Shown here piece after piece: positions 33,265-41,392 of a stretch of 64,000 bases of DNA. The DNA comes from Collinsella sp. (GTDB lineage Bacteria; Actinomycetota; Coriobacteriia; Coriobacteriales; Coriobacteriaceae). Under the pieces are notes generated by a model. It saw only the letters and a list, made by a program, of their open reading frames with translations, did no database searches and was not told where the DNA came from. The position numbers and the translations under genes are program-made. The DNA lies in assembly GCA_018373675.1 (NCBI GenBank), contig JAHAGQ010000003.1:1-64000 (forward strand), written 5' to 3'. Position 1 is the stretch's first letter. Each line of letters starts with the position of its first letter.

Positions 33265-33368
33265 CCTCCCGCCCGCCTCTCACACATATCGTTCCACGCG
33301 CAGTTTCGCAGCGAGCGAAGCGAGAATGTTTGAGCATGGAATGATATGTGTGAGAGGCGGGCGGGAGG
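33265..33368 (-). repeat. Hairpin element B with conserved core
   Basis: Arms of 35 bases (33265-33299 and 33334-33368) pair with two mismatches around a 34-base apex. Reverse-complemented, its inner 62 bases equal the core of element A plus a four-base TCGC duplication. Its outer 21-bp arms are unrelated in sequence to those of A but are perfectly complementary to each other. Confidence 0.9.
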
Positions 33369-33381
33369 GATATGAGCGCCC

Positions 33382-33825
33382 CTAGGCGACGCCGGAGGAG
33401 CCGAAGCCTCCGTTGCCTCGGTCGGTTTTGTCTAGTTCTTCTACTTCTATGAGGTTAACCGTGGGGACTTCTTGGATGACAAGTTGGGCTATGCGGTCGC
33501 CTTTGTTGATTTGGATGTTGTTGGTGGGATCCAGATTGATGAGGATAACCTTAAGTTCTCCTCGGTAGTGGGCGTCGATGAGGCCCGGCGTATTGACTAT
33601 AGACAGTCCCTGCTTGATGGCCAAGCCGCTGCGGGGCTGGACGAAGCCGGCGTAACCGTCGGGCAGGGCGATGGCCAGCCCAGTAGAGACCAGACGGCGT
33701 TCGGAGGGCTTCAGGACGCAGTCCTCGTTGGAGCGCAGATCCAAGCCGGCATCGGTGGGATGGGCGTATTTGGGAAGCTCGACGGTGGGGTCGAGACGCT
33801 TTATGTTGACGGTAATGTTGGACAT
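33382..33825 (-). CDS. dut: dUTP diphosphatase (dUTPase)
   Basis: Hydrolyses dUTP to dUMP, keeping uracil out of DNA. 147 residues with motif 1 DAGLDLRS (26-33), motif 2 PRSGLA (64-69), motif 3 [10 protein letters not shown] with the catalytic Asp (about 81-90), motif 4 RIAQLV, and the flexible C-terminal arm GNGGFGSSG (motif 5). A homotrimer is expected. It follows nrdR by four bases on the same strand, so dNTP pool control and cleaning are linked. Confidence 0.94.
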   Translation of the reverse strand: MSNITVNIKRLDPTVELPKYAHPTDAGLDLRSNEDCVLKPSERRLVSTGLAIALPDGYAGFVQPRSGLAIKQGLSIVNTPGLIDAHYRGELKVILINLDPTNNIQINKGDRIAQLVIQEVPTVNLIEVEELDKTDRGNGGFGSSGVA

Positions 33826-33829
33826 GGAA

Positions 33830-34273
33830 TCACCTTAGCTTGTCGAGCTCTTGCAGAAACTCATCGACGTCTTTGAAATCGCGGTAGACCGAGGCAAAGC
33901 GGATGTACGCCACCTTGTCGATCTTGGCCAAGCGCTTGAGCACCATGTCACCCAACTCATGGGACGTGACGGCCGTCAGCGTGCGAGAGCGCAGCTCGAC
34001 CTCGATGTCGTCGATAATCTCATTGAGCTTCTTAGTGTCGATATCGCGCTTGATGGTAGCACGCATCAAGCCGACGAGCAGCTTATTGCGATCGAACCGC
34101 TGCTTGGTTCCGTCCGACTTAATGACCTCAATTGGGTCTTCGCATCGCTCGAACGTTGTAAAGCGATAGTTACACGAGCAACATTCACGACGGCGCTTAA
34201 TGGTGTTATTTGACTCCTGCATACGGGAATCAACGACGCGGGTATGTGCCTTGCCGCATTTGGGACAGCGCAT
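33830..34273 (-). CDS. nrdR: Transcriptional regulator NrdR
   Basis: Repressor of ribonucleotide reductase genes, responding to ATP/dATP. A zinc ribbon (C3, C6, C31, C34) with the VVDSR segment (13-17) is followed by an ATP-cone domain (about 49-139, [16 protein letters not shown]). 147 residues is standard. Cotranscribed with dut. AGGAGGT precedes the ATG. Confidence 0.95.
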   Translation of the reverse strand: MRCPKCGKAHTRVVDSRMQESNNTIKRRRECCSCNYRFTTFERCEDPIEVIKSDGTKQRFDRNKLLVGLMRATIKRDIDTKKLNEIIDDIEVELRSRTLTAVTSHELGDMVLKRLAKIDKVAYIRFASVYRDFKDVDEFLQELDKLR

Positions 34274-34324
34274 GGTACCTCCTCTTAAACGATAACAAGG
34301 GTACCATGCGCAGCGCGATAATGA

Positions 34325-34777
34325 TTACGAACGAGCAGGAACCTTAAGATGCGCACCGGCGGCGAGCGAACCATGCTCCAGATGATTGACGCTACGAATC
34401 ATGTCGGAAGTCTCTTGCGTGGAAAGGCCTTCGATTGGATATTCCTCGGCAAGCGACCAAAGAGAATCGCCAGGCTGAACGCGAATGGTCTCGTAGGTAA
34501 CATTGGAAACGGACTCGGCATACGCGGCGTGACGAGCGCTAAAGACCGATGTAGCGAGGACAAAGAAGAGCGTAAGCGCAACGGCAACGGCGACAATCGT
34601 CGGAACCTTCAGGGCAACGCGGGCCGGCGCGACTACAGCCTGCTGATTGCGAGCAGGCTTTACGGTCAAAGGCTGAAAGCCGGAGCGGCCACCCTGAACA
34701 ACCGTAAAAGTGGGTTCCGCAGGCGTCTCGAGCTTAAGGGCGAGGTTTCCCTGGACCATATTCGTTGCGTTCATCAT
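34325..34777 (-). CDS. LysM-domain membrane protein, YneA/DivS-like candidate SOS division inhibitor
   Basis: 150 residues. A cytoplasmic N-terminus (1-55) leads to one membrane helix (about 58-78) and an extracellular LysM domain (about 98-147: IRVQPGDSLWSLAEEYP). This layout, and its place divergent from lexA, match YneA of Bacillus and its actinobacterial counterparts, which halt division after DNA damage. TTGACA (34892-34887) and GATAAT (34870-34865), 16 bases apart, form its promoter, with a LexA box filling the spacer. GAGGAGA precedes the first ATG; a second follows at once. Confidence 0.82.
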   Translation of the reverse strand: MMNATNMVQGNLALKLETPAEPTFTVVQGGRSGFQPLTVKPARNQQAVVAPARVALKVPTIVAVAVALTLFFVLATSVFSARHAAYAESVSNVTYETIRVQPGDSLWSLAEEYPIEGLSTQETSDMIRSVNHLEHGSLAAGAHLKVPARS

Positions 34778-34844
34778 GTTCTCCTCTCGCGTGTTTTGCT
34801 GAGAACAGTTTTATCAAGCCGCGCGGACAAAAATGTCTAGCGCG

Positions 34845-34858
34845 AGAACGAATGTTCG
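34845..34858. promoter_or_regulatory. LexA box 1
   Basis: AGAACGAATGTTCG matches the Gram-positive LexA consensus CGAACRNRYGTTYG at 13 of 14 positions. It lies downstream of the LysM gene promoter. Confidence 0.65.
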
Positions 34859-34872
34859 GTTATTATTATCTT

Positions 34873-34886
34873 CGAACAGTTGTTCC
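34873..34886. promoter_or_regulatory. LexA box 2 within the LysM-gene promoter
   Basis: CGAACAGTTGTTCC matches the consensus at 12 of 14 positions and exactly fills the spacer between TTGACA (34887-34892, minus strand) and GATAAT (34865-34870). Confidence 0.65.
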
Positions 34887-34900
34887 TGTCAAGCAAAATT

Positions 34901-34914
34901 CGAACATTTGTTTG
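34901..34914. promoter_or_regulatory. LexA box 3 before lexA
   Basis: CGAACATTTGTTTG, 13 of 14 consensus positions, ends 23 bases ahead of the lexA ATG; presumably autoregulatory. Confidence 0.7.
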
Positions 34915-34937
34915 ACATGGGTAGAGAGGATGCCCTG

Positions 34938-35582
34938 ATGGCTCGCAAAATTACCAAGCGTCAGCAGCAAATTTACGACTTCATCAAGGAATATCAGCAG
35001 GAGAAGGGTTATCCGCCCAGCGTGCGCGAGATGGCTTCTGCCGTGGGCCTTTCCTCCCCCAGCACCGTACACGCACACCTCTCTGCCCTGGAGGCGCGCG
35101 GGCTACTCAAGCGCGATGCTACCAAACCGCGCGCCCTGGAACTCTTTAACGAGGACGGTTCCTCTGTCTCAATTTCTAAATCTGACGAGCCCACCGCACC
35201 TCGCGGAACGGTCTCGCTACCGCTCGTTGGTCGCGTCGCGGCTGGGATTCCCATTCTGGCCGAGCAGAATATCGAAGACACTTTTACTATCCCGACCGAA
35301 ATCGCCACTGATCAGGGTTCCTTTATCCTTGAGGTACATGGGAGCTCAATGATCAATGTCGGCATCTTCAATGGCGATTACATCATCGTCCGTGAGCAAA
35401 AGAGTGCCATGAACGGCGAAATTGTCGTGGCCATGATTGATGGTTCAGCGACCGTCAAGACGTTCTACAAGGAGCAGGGACGCGTACGCTTGCAGCCCGA
35501 GAATGACACCATGGAGCCTATCTATGCAACGAATCCCGTTATTTTGGGCAAAGTCGTCGGCTTGATGCGCCGGTTCTCGTAA
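34938..35582 (+). CDS. lexA: LexA repressor
   Basis: 214 residues. N-terminal winged helix (1-68) with PPSVREMASAVGLSSPSTVH; C-terminal S24 self-cleaving domain with scissile bond A102-G103 (VAAGIP), nucleophile Ser137 in GSSM and general base Lys174 in SATVK. Represses SOS genes until RecA filament triggers self-cleavage. AGAGGA lies seven bases before ATG 34938; an ATG at 34917 is possible but less well placed. Three LexA boxes lie upstream. Its stop overlaps the next ATG by one base. Confidence 0.95.
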   Translation: MARKITKRQQQIYDFIKEYQQEKGYPPSVREMASAVGLSSPSTVHAHLSALEARGLLKRDATKPRALELFNEDGSSVSISKSDEPTAPRGTVSLPLVGRVAAGIPILAEQNIEDTFTIPTEIATDQGSFILEVHGSSMINVGIFNGDYIIVREQKSAMNGEIVVAMIDGSATVKTFYKEQGRVRLQPENDTMEPIYATNPVILGKVVGLMRRFS

Positions 35583-36286
35583 TGCAAAAACGCATCACCA
35601 TCTTTGATACCGTCCGCGGGTTTACGATGATTTCAATGGCAGGTTTTCACGCTTGCTACGATCTCGCCTACCTGTACGGCTGGGATATGCCCCAGTTTAC
35701 CCAGACCGTCTTTCAAGACATCTGGCGCGCCAGCATCAGCTGGGTATTTTTGTTTATCGCGGGTTGGATGTGCACCCTTTCGCGCAACAATATCAAACGT
35801 GCCGCCAAATACGCCTTAGCAGCACTCGTCGTCTGGCTGGCAACAACACTTGTCTCAGTCGACGATTCGGTTAATTTTGGCATCATCTACTGCATGGCCG
35901 CATGTACCGGCATCGTGGCGTTGACCGATCCCGTCCTTAAGAAGATATCGGCGAGATGGGGCATGTCCCTATGCCTTGTGTTGTTCGCCCTCACCTGGAG
36001 CATCCCCAAAACGATCTACCCTGTCCCCTACCTGGCGTGGCTGGGATTTCCAAGCCCTGGGTTTGTCTCAGGTGATTACTACCCCATCATCCCGTTTATC
36101 TTTATGTATCTTGCAGGATACTTCGCCGCACACATAGCGCAGGGAATCGATAAGACCATCCCAAGCTGGGCCTACGCCAATCCCGTCCCGGCGCTCGCCA
36201 GCCTTGGACGTCACGCACTCCCCTTTTATCTGCTGCATCAGCCCATCATACTGGGCATTTTGGAGCTCGTCTACTCGGTGCGATAA
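35582..36286 (+). CDS. DUF1624 / heparan-alpha-glucosaminide N-acetyltransferase-domain membrane protein
   Basis: 234 residues with six or seven membrane helices. It begins RITIFDTVRGFTMISMAGFH (4-23), the typical RxxxxDxxRG...M start of DUF1624 proteins, and ends with RHALPFYLLHQPIILG, the conserved HxLxFYLxHQP motif. The family is thought to move acyl groups across the membrane onto sugars or glycans; no substrate is known. The ATG overlaps the lexA stop, so it is translated with lexA and may be SOS-controlled. Its 3' end overlaps the convergent hflX end by 16 bases. Confidence 0.85.
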   Translation: MQKRITIFDTVRGFTMISMAGFHACYDLAYLYGWDMPQFTQTVFQDIWRASISWVFLFIAGWMCTLSRNNIKRAAKYALAALVVWLATTLVSVDDSVNFGIIYCMAACTGIVALTDPVLKKISARWGMSLCLVLFALTWSIPKTIYPVPYLAWLGFPSPGFVSGDYYPIIPFIFMYLAGYFAAHIAQGIDKTIPSWAYANPVPALASLGRHALPFYLLHQPIILGILELVYSVR

Positions 36287-37560
36287 CGCTTGAGCCGCAG
36301 CGCGATACGAGCCGGCAGCTTCGCAACAATACGAACGCCGCCCTCAAGATACTCCTCGTGCAAAAGGGCTCCCTGTTCATGCACCAGCGTGATGAGGGCG
36401 CCCTCGCGATACGGGATATCAGCGGAGAGCAACACATCGGTGGCAGCCGCCTCACGAGCAATACGGTCGACGAGATCGTCGAGCCCCTCGCCCGTCTGGG
36501 CCGAGAACAGCACGGCCTCGGGATAGCGACGACGGAAACTCAATCGATCAACGCTATCGAGAAGATCGATTTTATTGAACACCGTAAGCGTCAAACGCTC
36601 GCCGGCACCGATCTCGTCAAGAACGCGATCGACTGCCTCGAGCTGGCGCTCGTAGTCCTCGTCAGAGGCATCCACAACTTTAAGGATCAGATCGGCACCA
36701 AGAACCTCAGACAGCGTGGACTTAAAGGCATCAACAAGACCATGCGGTAGCTTTTGAATAAAGCCAACGGTATCGGTAATCGTCATGCCGCGACCGCCGG
36801 GCAGGCGATACGAACGCGTCGTCGGGTCGAGCGTAGCAAACAGCTTGTCCTGCGAAAGTACCGTAGAGCCGGTCAGGCGATTGAGCAACGTCGATTTACC
36901 GGCATTGGTATAACCGGCTAACGCGACGCGAAACGCCGGTGACTCAATGCGGCTCTTGGACTGGACATCGCGACGCTGCTCAACCTGCTTGAGCTCACGA
37001 CGAAGCGCGGCAATCTTATTGCGAATCAAGCGACGGTCAACCTCGAGCTGGCTTTCACCCTGGCCAAAGCGCGAACCGATGCCGCCGCGCGTCTGCTCCT
37101 TGGCAAGATGGCTCCACATGCCACGCAGACGAGGCAAAAGATATTGAAGCTGCGCCAGCTGTACCTGTAGGCGTCCCTCACGCGTCTGAGCATGCAGGCC
37201 AAAGATATCCAAGATCAGTGCTGTACGATCGATAATCTTTACCGGCTCGCCCACGGCTTTCTCCAAATAGAATTGCTGCGAGGGCGTCAGGTCGTCGTCA
37301 AAGATAACGACATCGGCATCCATGCGATGCACCAGGCCGCACAGCTCTTCAACCTTACCGGAACCGATAAACGATTTTGGATACGGCTTAACCAGACGCT
37401 GTGACAAACGCGCCACGCACTGGGCGCCAGCCGTATGGGCCAGGCGCTCAAGCTCGTCAAGCGAACGATCGAGCGGCCATGCATTGTCGCGCCACTCAAC
37501 ACCAACTAAGATGGCGCGCTCGGGTTCAGGCGCCGTGGGGACCAAAGGAAAACGAGCCAT
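36271..37560 (-). CDS. hflX: GTPase HflX
   Basis: Ribosome-splitting GTPase acting in stress. N-terminal HflX domain with SFIGSGKVEEL (residues 60-70), DADVVIFDDDLTPSQQ and a coiled coil (about 155-205) that enters the peptidyl-transferase centre. G domain: GYTNAGKSTLLN near 217, DTVGFIQKLP near 262 and NKIDLLD near 330. 429 residues is usual. It follows miaA by one shared base: miaB-miaA-hflX form one transcription unit. Confidence 0.94.
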   Translation of the reverse strand: MARFPLVPTAPEPERAILVGVEWRDNAWPLDRSLDELERLAHTAGAQCVARLSQRLVKPYPKSFIGSGKVEELCGLVHRMDADVVIFDDDLTPSQQFYLEKAVGEPVKIIDRTALILDIFGLHAQTREGRLQVQLAQLQYLLPRLRGMWSHLAKEQTRGGIGSRFGQGESQLEVDRRLIRNKIAALRRELKQVEQRRDVQSKSRIESPAFRVALAGYTNAGKSTLLNRLTGSTVLSQDKLFATLDPTTRSYRLPGGRGMTITDTVGFIQKLPHGLVDAFKSTLSEVLGADLILKVVDASDEDYERQLEAVDRVLDEIGAGERLTLTVFNKIDLLDSVDRLSFRRRYPEAVLFSAQTGEGLDDLVDRIAREAAATDVLLSADIPYREGALITLVHEQGALLHEEYLEGGVRIVAKLPARIALRLKRYRTE

Positions 37561-38498
37561 TAGGCAGCCTCGATACGACGGTAGATATCATCAACGACCT
37601 CATCGATCGTAAACTCATCCATATCGAACCACACGATGCGGTCATCGCGTTTAAACCACGAAAGCTGACGTTTGGCATAGCGACGCGAACGCATCTTGAT
37701 GAGTTCGCGAGCCTCATCCATAGAAATCACGCCATTGAAAGCATCAATGATCTCTTTATAGCCAATTGCCTGCATCGACGTCAGGGCATCTCCCAGCCCC
37801 TGGCCCATAAGACCGCGGACCTCATCGACAAGGCCCTGCTCAAACATCAGATCGACGCGCAGGTTAATGCGCTCGTAGAGCACCTCGCGATTACGCGTCA
37901 GACCAAACCACAGAGCGTGATAATGCTCGCGCGGAACACTAAACTGCGACTTTTGCTGCGCATAGGAGACGCCATCATCATGCATCTCGAGCGCACGAAT
38001 CACACGGCGCACATTATGGGGATGAATAACAGCAGCCGATTCTGGGTCGCGCTCGGCAAGCAGAGCATGCAGTTCTTCCTCGCCAATGCGCTCGGCAAGC
38101 TCCTGATAGCCCGCACGGCGATCGTCCTCAAGTTCGCCCGAGGGAAAGTCCATCTCATCGAGGGCGGCCTTGAGATACAACCCCGTACCTCCGCAAAAAA
38201 CCGGCAGGCAACCCAAACCAAGGAGACGTTCAACATGCGCGCGAGCGTCAGCCTGATAAAGCGCAGCAGAATATGCCACACCCGGCTCTACAATGTCGAC
38301 GAGACGCAGCGGCGCCGTACACTCATCGGGCGCCATCTTTGCGGTACCGATGTCCATGCCGCGATAGATTTGCATCGCATCGCACGACAGCACTTCGGAC
38401 GAAAGACGAGCGGCCAAACGGTCGGCAACATCACTCTTACCAACCGCCGTCGGACCGACGATCGCAACGGCGGAAAGACCTGCCCCGGGAGAAACCAT
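37560..38498 (-). CDS. miaA: tRNA dimethylallyltransferase
   Basis: Adds a dimethylallyl group to A37 of tRNAs reading UNN codons. P-loop GPTAVGKS (15-22), SCDAMQIYRGMDIGTAK (about 39-55), FCGGTGLYLKA and RRVIRALE are all present. 312 residues fits. The product is the substrate of MiaB, encoded immediately upstream; the junction overlaps by one base. Confidence 0.95.
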   Translation of the reverse strand: MVSPGAGLSAVAIVGPTAVGKSDVADRLAARLSSEVLSCDAMQIYRGMDIGTAKMAPDECTAPLRLVDIVEPGVAYSAALYQADARAHVERLLGLGCLPVFCGGTGLYLKAALDEMDFPSGELEDDRRAGYQELAERIGEEELHALLAERDPESAAVIHPHNVRRVIRALEMHDDGVSYAQQKSQFSVPREHYHALWFGLTRNREVLYERINLRVDLMFEQGLVDEVRGLMGQGLGDALTSMQAIGYKEIIDAFNGVISMDEARELIKMRSRRYAKRQLSWFKRDDRIVWFDMDEFTIDEVVDDIYRRIEAA

Positions 38499-39874
38499 TA
38501 GCGCGGCTCGCCCACAACGGAGCCGGACAAATACCAGGTCTTGGCAACGTCAACGTCAACATCAACGATCTTGCCAACAAGCTGATCGATGCTGCAACCC
38601 TCGGGGATAGGCGCATGCACGGTCTGATTCTTGGGGCTCTTGCCCAGCAGGACCGCGTCGTTCTTTTTACTCGTTCCCTCAATGAGCGCCGGCACCACAG
38701 TATGAAGCTCACCCTGGTTATACTCGTGTGCCGTGGTCTCGATAACCTTAACCAGGCGGTTGAAACGCTCGAGAATAACCTCATGCGGCGTAGGATCGTC
38801 AATCTCGGCGGCCGGGGTACCGGCGCGCTTGGAATAGATGAAGGTATAGGCCTGGGCATAGCGGACCGTCTCGGCAAGCGAGAGCGTCTGCTCAAAGTCT
38901 TCTTCAGTCTCGCCCGGGAAGCCAACGATAATGTCGGTCGAGAGCGCGATATCGGGCATACGGTTGCGAATGCGATCGACCAGGCCCAAATAGTCCTCGC
39001 GTGTATAACGGCGATTCATCTCTTTGAGGATCCGAGTCGAACCTGACTGGACGGCCAAGTGCAGCTGCGGCATAACGGCAGGCGTCTCGGCCATAGCGTC
39101 GATGGTCTCGGGCAGTAGATCCTTGGGATGCGAAGACGTAAAGAAGATGCGCTCCACGCCCGTATCGCCCACGGCACGCAGCAGATCGGCAAAACGCGGC
39201 TTGCCAAACAGATCGCGACCATATGAGTTAACGTTTTGGCCCAGCAGCGTAATCTCACGCACGCCCTGGCGCACCAAACCGGTCACCTCGTCGACAATTT
39301 CCTCGAAGGGGCGACTCTTTTCGCGACCGCGCACGTACGGCACGATGCAATAGGTGCAGAAATTATTGCAGCCCGTCATGATGGGCACCCAGGCGTGATA
39401 CTGGGTCTCGCGATGCCACGGCATGCTCATGGCATCCGTATCCTCATGCTCATTGGCGCGGATATGACGCTTGCCGTCAAGGAACGCCTCGGCAATGAGC
39501 TCGGCCACATGTGCGATAGAATGCGTACCAAAGATGACATTGACGTTATCGACGTTGGTGAGCAGGCCCTCGCCATCGCGCTGCGCGATGCAACCACCAA
39601 CGGCAACCACGCGCTTACCCGAAGGCGAAGGCGGCAGGCTTTTGCAGGAATTGCACTGACCGTACAGGCGAGTATCGGCGGCCTCGCGCACGCAGCATGT
39701 CATGAAGACAACGATATCGGCATGCTCGGGATCGAGCGCCATGAGGCAGCCATACGAATCGAGCAGACCGCTCACACGCTCGGAGTCGTGCTGATTCATC
39801 TGGCAGCCAAAGGTGCGGATAAAGTAGGTTTTACCGGCAAGAATATCGCGTACGGAACGCTGGTCCATGTGCAT
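38498..39874 (-). CDS. miaB: tRNA-2-methylthio-N6-dimethylallyladenosine synthase
   Basis: Radical-SAM methylthiotransferase that completes ms2i6A37. UPF0004 domain with FGCQMNQHDSERVSG (C24), VFMTCCVREAADTR and VGGCIAQRDG; radical SAM motif CNNFCTYC near 167; TRAM domain at the C-terminus (about 385-450). 458 residues. Start is ATG 39874 or 39868. Two other methylthiotransferases (rimO, mtaB) lie in the same window. Confidence 0.94.
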   Translation of the reverse strand: MHMDQRSVRDILAGKTYFIRTFGCQMNQHDSERVSGLLDSYGCLMALDPEHADIVVFMTCCVREAADTRLYGQCNSCKSLPPSPSGKRVVAVGGCIAQRDGEGLLTNVDNVNVIFGTHSIAHVAELIAEAFLDGKRHIRANEHEDTDAMSMPWHRETQYHAWVPIMTGCNNFCTYCIVPYVRGREKSRPFEEIVDEVTGLVRQGVREITLLGQNVNSYGRDLFGKPRFADLLRAVGDTGVERIFFTSSHPKDLLPETIDAMAETPAVMPQLHLAVQSGSTRILKEMNRRYTREDYLGLVDRIRNRMPDIALSTDIIVGFPGETEEDFEQTLSLAETVRYAQAYTFIYSKRAGTPAAEIDDPTPHEVILERFNRLVKVIETTAHEYNQGELHTVVPALIEGTSKKNDAVLLGKSPKNQTVHAPIPEGCSIDQLVGKIVDVDVDVAKTWYLSGSVVGEPR

Positions 39875-39913
39875 AAGTCCTAACGATGGGGAGCGAAACG
39901 AGGCAAGCAGAAG

Positions 39914-40231
39914 CTATGCCACAGGCTTAACATCATCCATGACGACGTTATCCATAGCAGCTCGATTGATCTGGTGAACGTAGATAGAAAGGCGGATGGC
40001 CGTGCGCGACTCCCCGTTAATGAGGATGTCGGAGAACACGGGCACGCAGGAAATATCAAAACCGGTTGGAATCAAAAAACCGCGCGCGATAGCCACGGCC
40101 TTAATGGCCTGGTTGACAGCACCAGCGCCGACACACTGGATGTTGACGGGTACACCATCCTTGACCATGCCGGCGATGGCGCCGGCAACGGACGCGGGCG
40201 ATGATTTGCTTGATACCTTCAGGCAATCCAT
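39914..40231 (-). CDS. spoVS: Stage V sporulation protein S (SpoVS) homologue
   Basis: 105 residues: LKVSSKSSPASVAGAIAGMV (3-22), VNIQCVGAGAVNQAIKAVAI and ARGFLIPTGFD are near-identical to the Alba-like SpoVS family. SpoVS affects sporulation and cell separation in Bacillus but is kept in many non-sporulating lineages, where it likely binds nucleic acid. ATG 40231 has AGGAG nine bases upstream; a longer frame begins in the intergenic space. It lies between the GHKL ATPase gene and miaB; rny-(x)-spoVS-miaB is the Bacillota order. Confidence 0.92.
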   Translation of the reverse strand: MDCLKVSSKSSPASVAGAIAGMVKDGVPVNIQCVGAGAVNQAIKAVAIARGFLIPTGFDISCVPVFSDILINGESRTAIRLSIYVHQINRAAMDNVVMDDVKPVA

Positions 40232-40305
40232 GAAGAAACTCCTGCGTTTAAAAGTACGTTTTAACTGCAATAACTGTATCGTACCGAGTGGACTCGGTAA
40301 AGGCA

Positions 40306-41391
40306 CTATTCCTCTTTGGCAAGATCGAAGGTCACAGTGATTCGATCACGCGAAACACGAATCTTTGGGTCGCCGCAAAGGTTGAGATAGTACCGGGCGG
40401 CAAGGTCATTAAAGTCACGCTCCACAGCACGCGAAAACTGTGCCATGTCATCCTTGGCAATACGTAGCCCGCGACGATCCTTCGCAAGATCGACAGGAGC
40501 CGGCGTATGCGAGGACGAATCACGCTCGCGCAGCAGACGCGCGGTCACACCGCGAACGGGCTTAATCTGCCCTGCCAAAATGCGATGAGCCGTGCGCTCG
40601 GACATCTCAAGACCCAAACCCGAACAGATACGGATAAAGTCCTCGGCATCAGAGGCAAGGCCTAAACGATCGACAACCGGAAGCTCGCTCTCGTCATCAA
40701 TGAACAGGAGACGCGACGTATCGAGCTGACTTGACGCCTGAGCATAAAGGGTCGCGGCAATCTCAGACGGAGAACCAAGATAGACATCGCAACCACGCAA
40801 CTCCTCGAGCGCAAACTCACAAGCAGCGCGAATAATATTATGCGGACCGCGAGCACAGACATAACGCCCGTCCTCATCCTTGACGGCCTGGGGCCAGCTG
40901 GACTGATCGGCACGCTCACTGAGGCGGTCGGCCGCAACGCTCACCTTAAAGGCTGAGCCAAGATCGACACCGGACGTAACCACGCGGGCCTCGTCGGTGT
41001 TCTGCTTGATCGAAAACAATGCCATGCCACGACCGTGAACGCCCCAACGGTCCATCTTCATGCTCTCGAGCTTGGAGGTAACACGGGCATCGAAGATTCG
41101 CTCTTGCATATCCTGCGGAACGCCCGAACCGTTATCCAGAAAGACAAGCGTGCGGACGCCATCTTCCTTAGTCGTGGCGAGATAGACCTTGTCGGCGCCA
41201 GCATCGCGAGCATTACGGAGCATTTCGATGACGATGTCCTCGACATGCTGAATGTCGTGCTTTGCTTGGCGCCGCTCGGCCTCCGAAACGCGGAGGCGGA
41301 CATACCCCTCGCCAAGGTTCTCCTCGACGCGAAGGTTGCCCTCCCCCGACATCGACGCGATAAATGAGATGAGCTCGTTCGCGTCGCTCAT
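40306..41391 (-). CDS. GHKL-type ATPase of unknown function
   Basis: 361 residues. The ATP-binding Bergerat fold is intact: N box EMLRNARDAGA (E56, N60), G1 box DNGSG (86-90), G2 box WGVHGRGMALF (116-126) and a GSAF loop (145-148). There is no histidine-kinase phosphoacceptor, and the C-terminal 200 residues have no motif I recognise, so it is closer in layout to MutL/Hsp90-like ATPases than to a sensor kinase. It sits one base from the rny stop and 75 bases from spoVS. Bacillus has the phosphodiesterase gene ymdB at this spot. A role linked to RNase Y is a guess from position. Confidence 0.75.
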   Translation of the reverse strand: MSDANELISFIASMSGEGNLRVEENLGEGYVRLRVSEAERRQAKHDIQHVEDIVIEMLRNARDAGADKVYLATTKEDGVRTLVFLDNGSGVPQDMQERIFDARVTSKLESMKMDRWGVHGRGMALFSIKQNTDEARVVTSGVDLGSAFKVSVAADRLSERADQSSWPQAVKDEDGRYVCARGPHNIIRAACEFALEELRGCDVYLGSPSEIAATLYAQASSQLDTSRLLFIDDESELPVVDRLGLASDAEDFIRICSGLGLEMSERTAHRILAGQIKPVRGVTARLLRERDSSSHTPAPVDLAKDRRGLRIAKDDMAQFSRAVERDFNDLAARYYLNLCGDPKIRVSRDRITVTFDLAKEE

Positions 41392-41392
41392 G

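Larger units (their letters stand above)
33000..33381. other. Intergenic region filled by three large hairpins
   Basis: No gene. The space between the convergent glycosyltransferase and dut genes holds element A (33005-33108), a short hairpin (33187-33233) and element B (33265-33368), each described separately. Confidence 0.8.

Noticed and set aside
33034..33346. The 33-kb repeats as a CRISPR array or IS ends
   Set aside because: Only two copies in opposite orientation, no regular spacers, no cas genes, no transposase and no target-site duplication.
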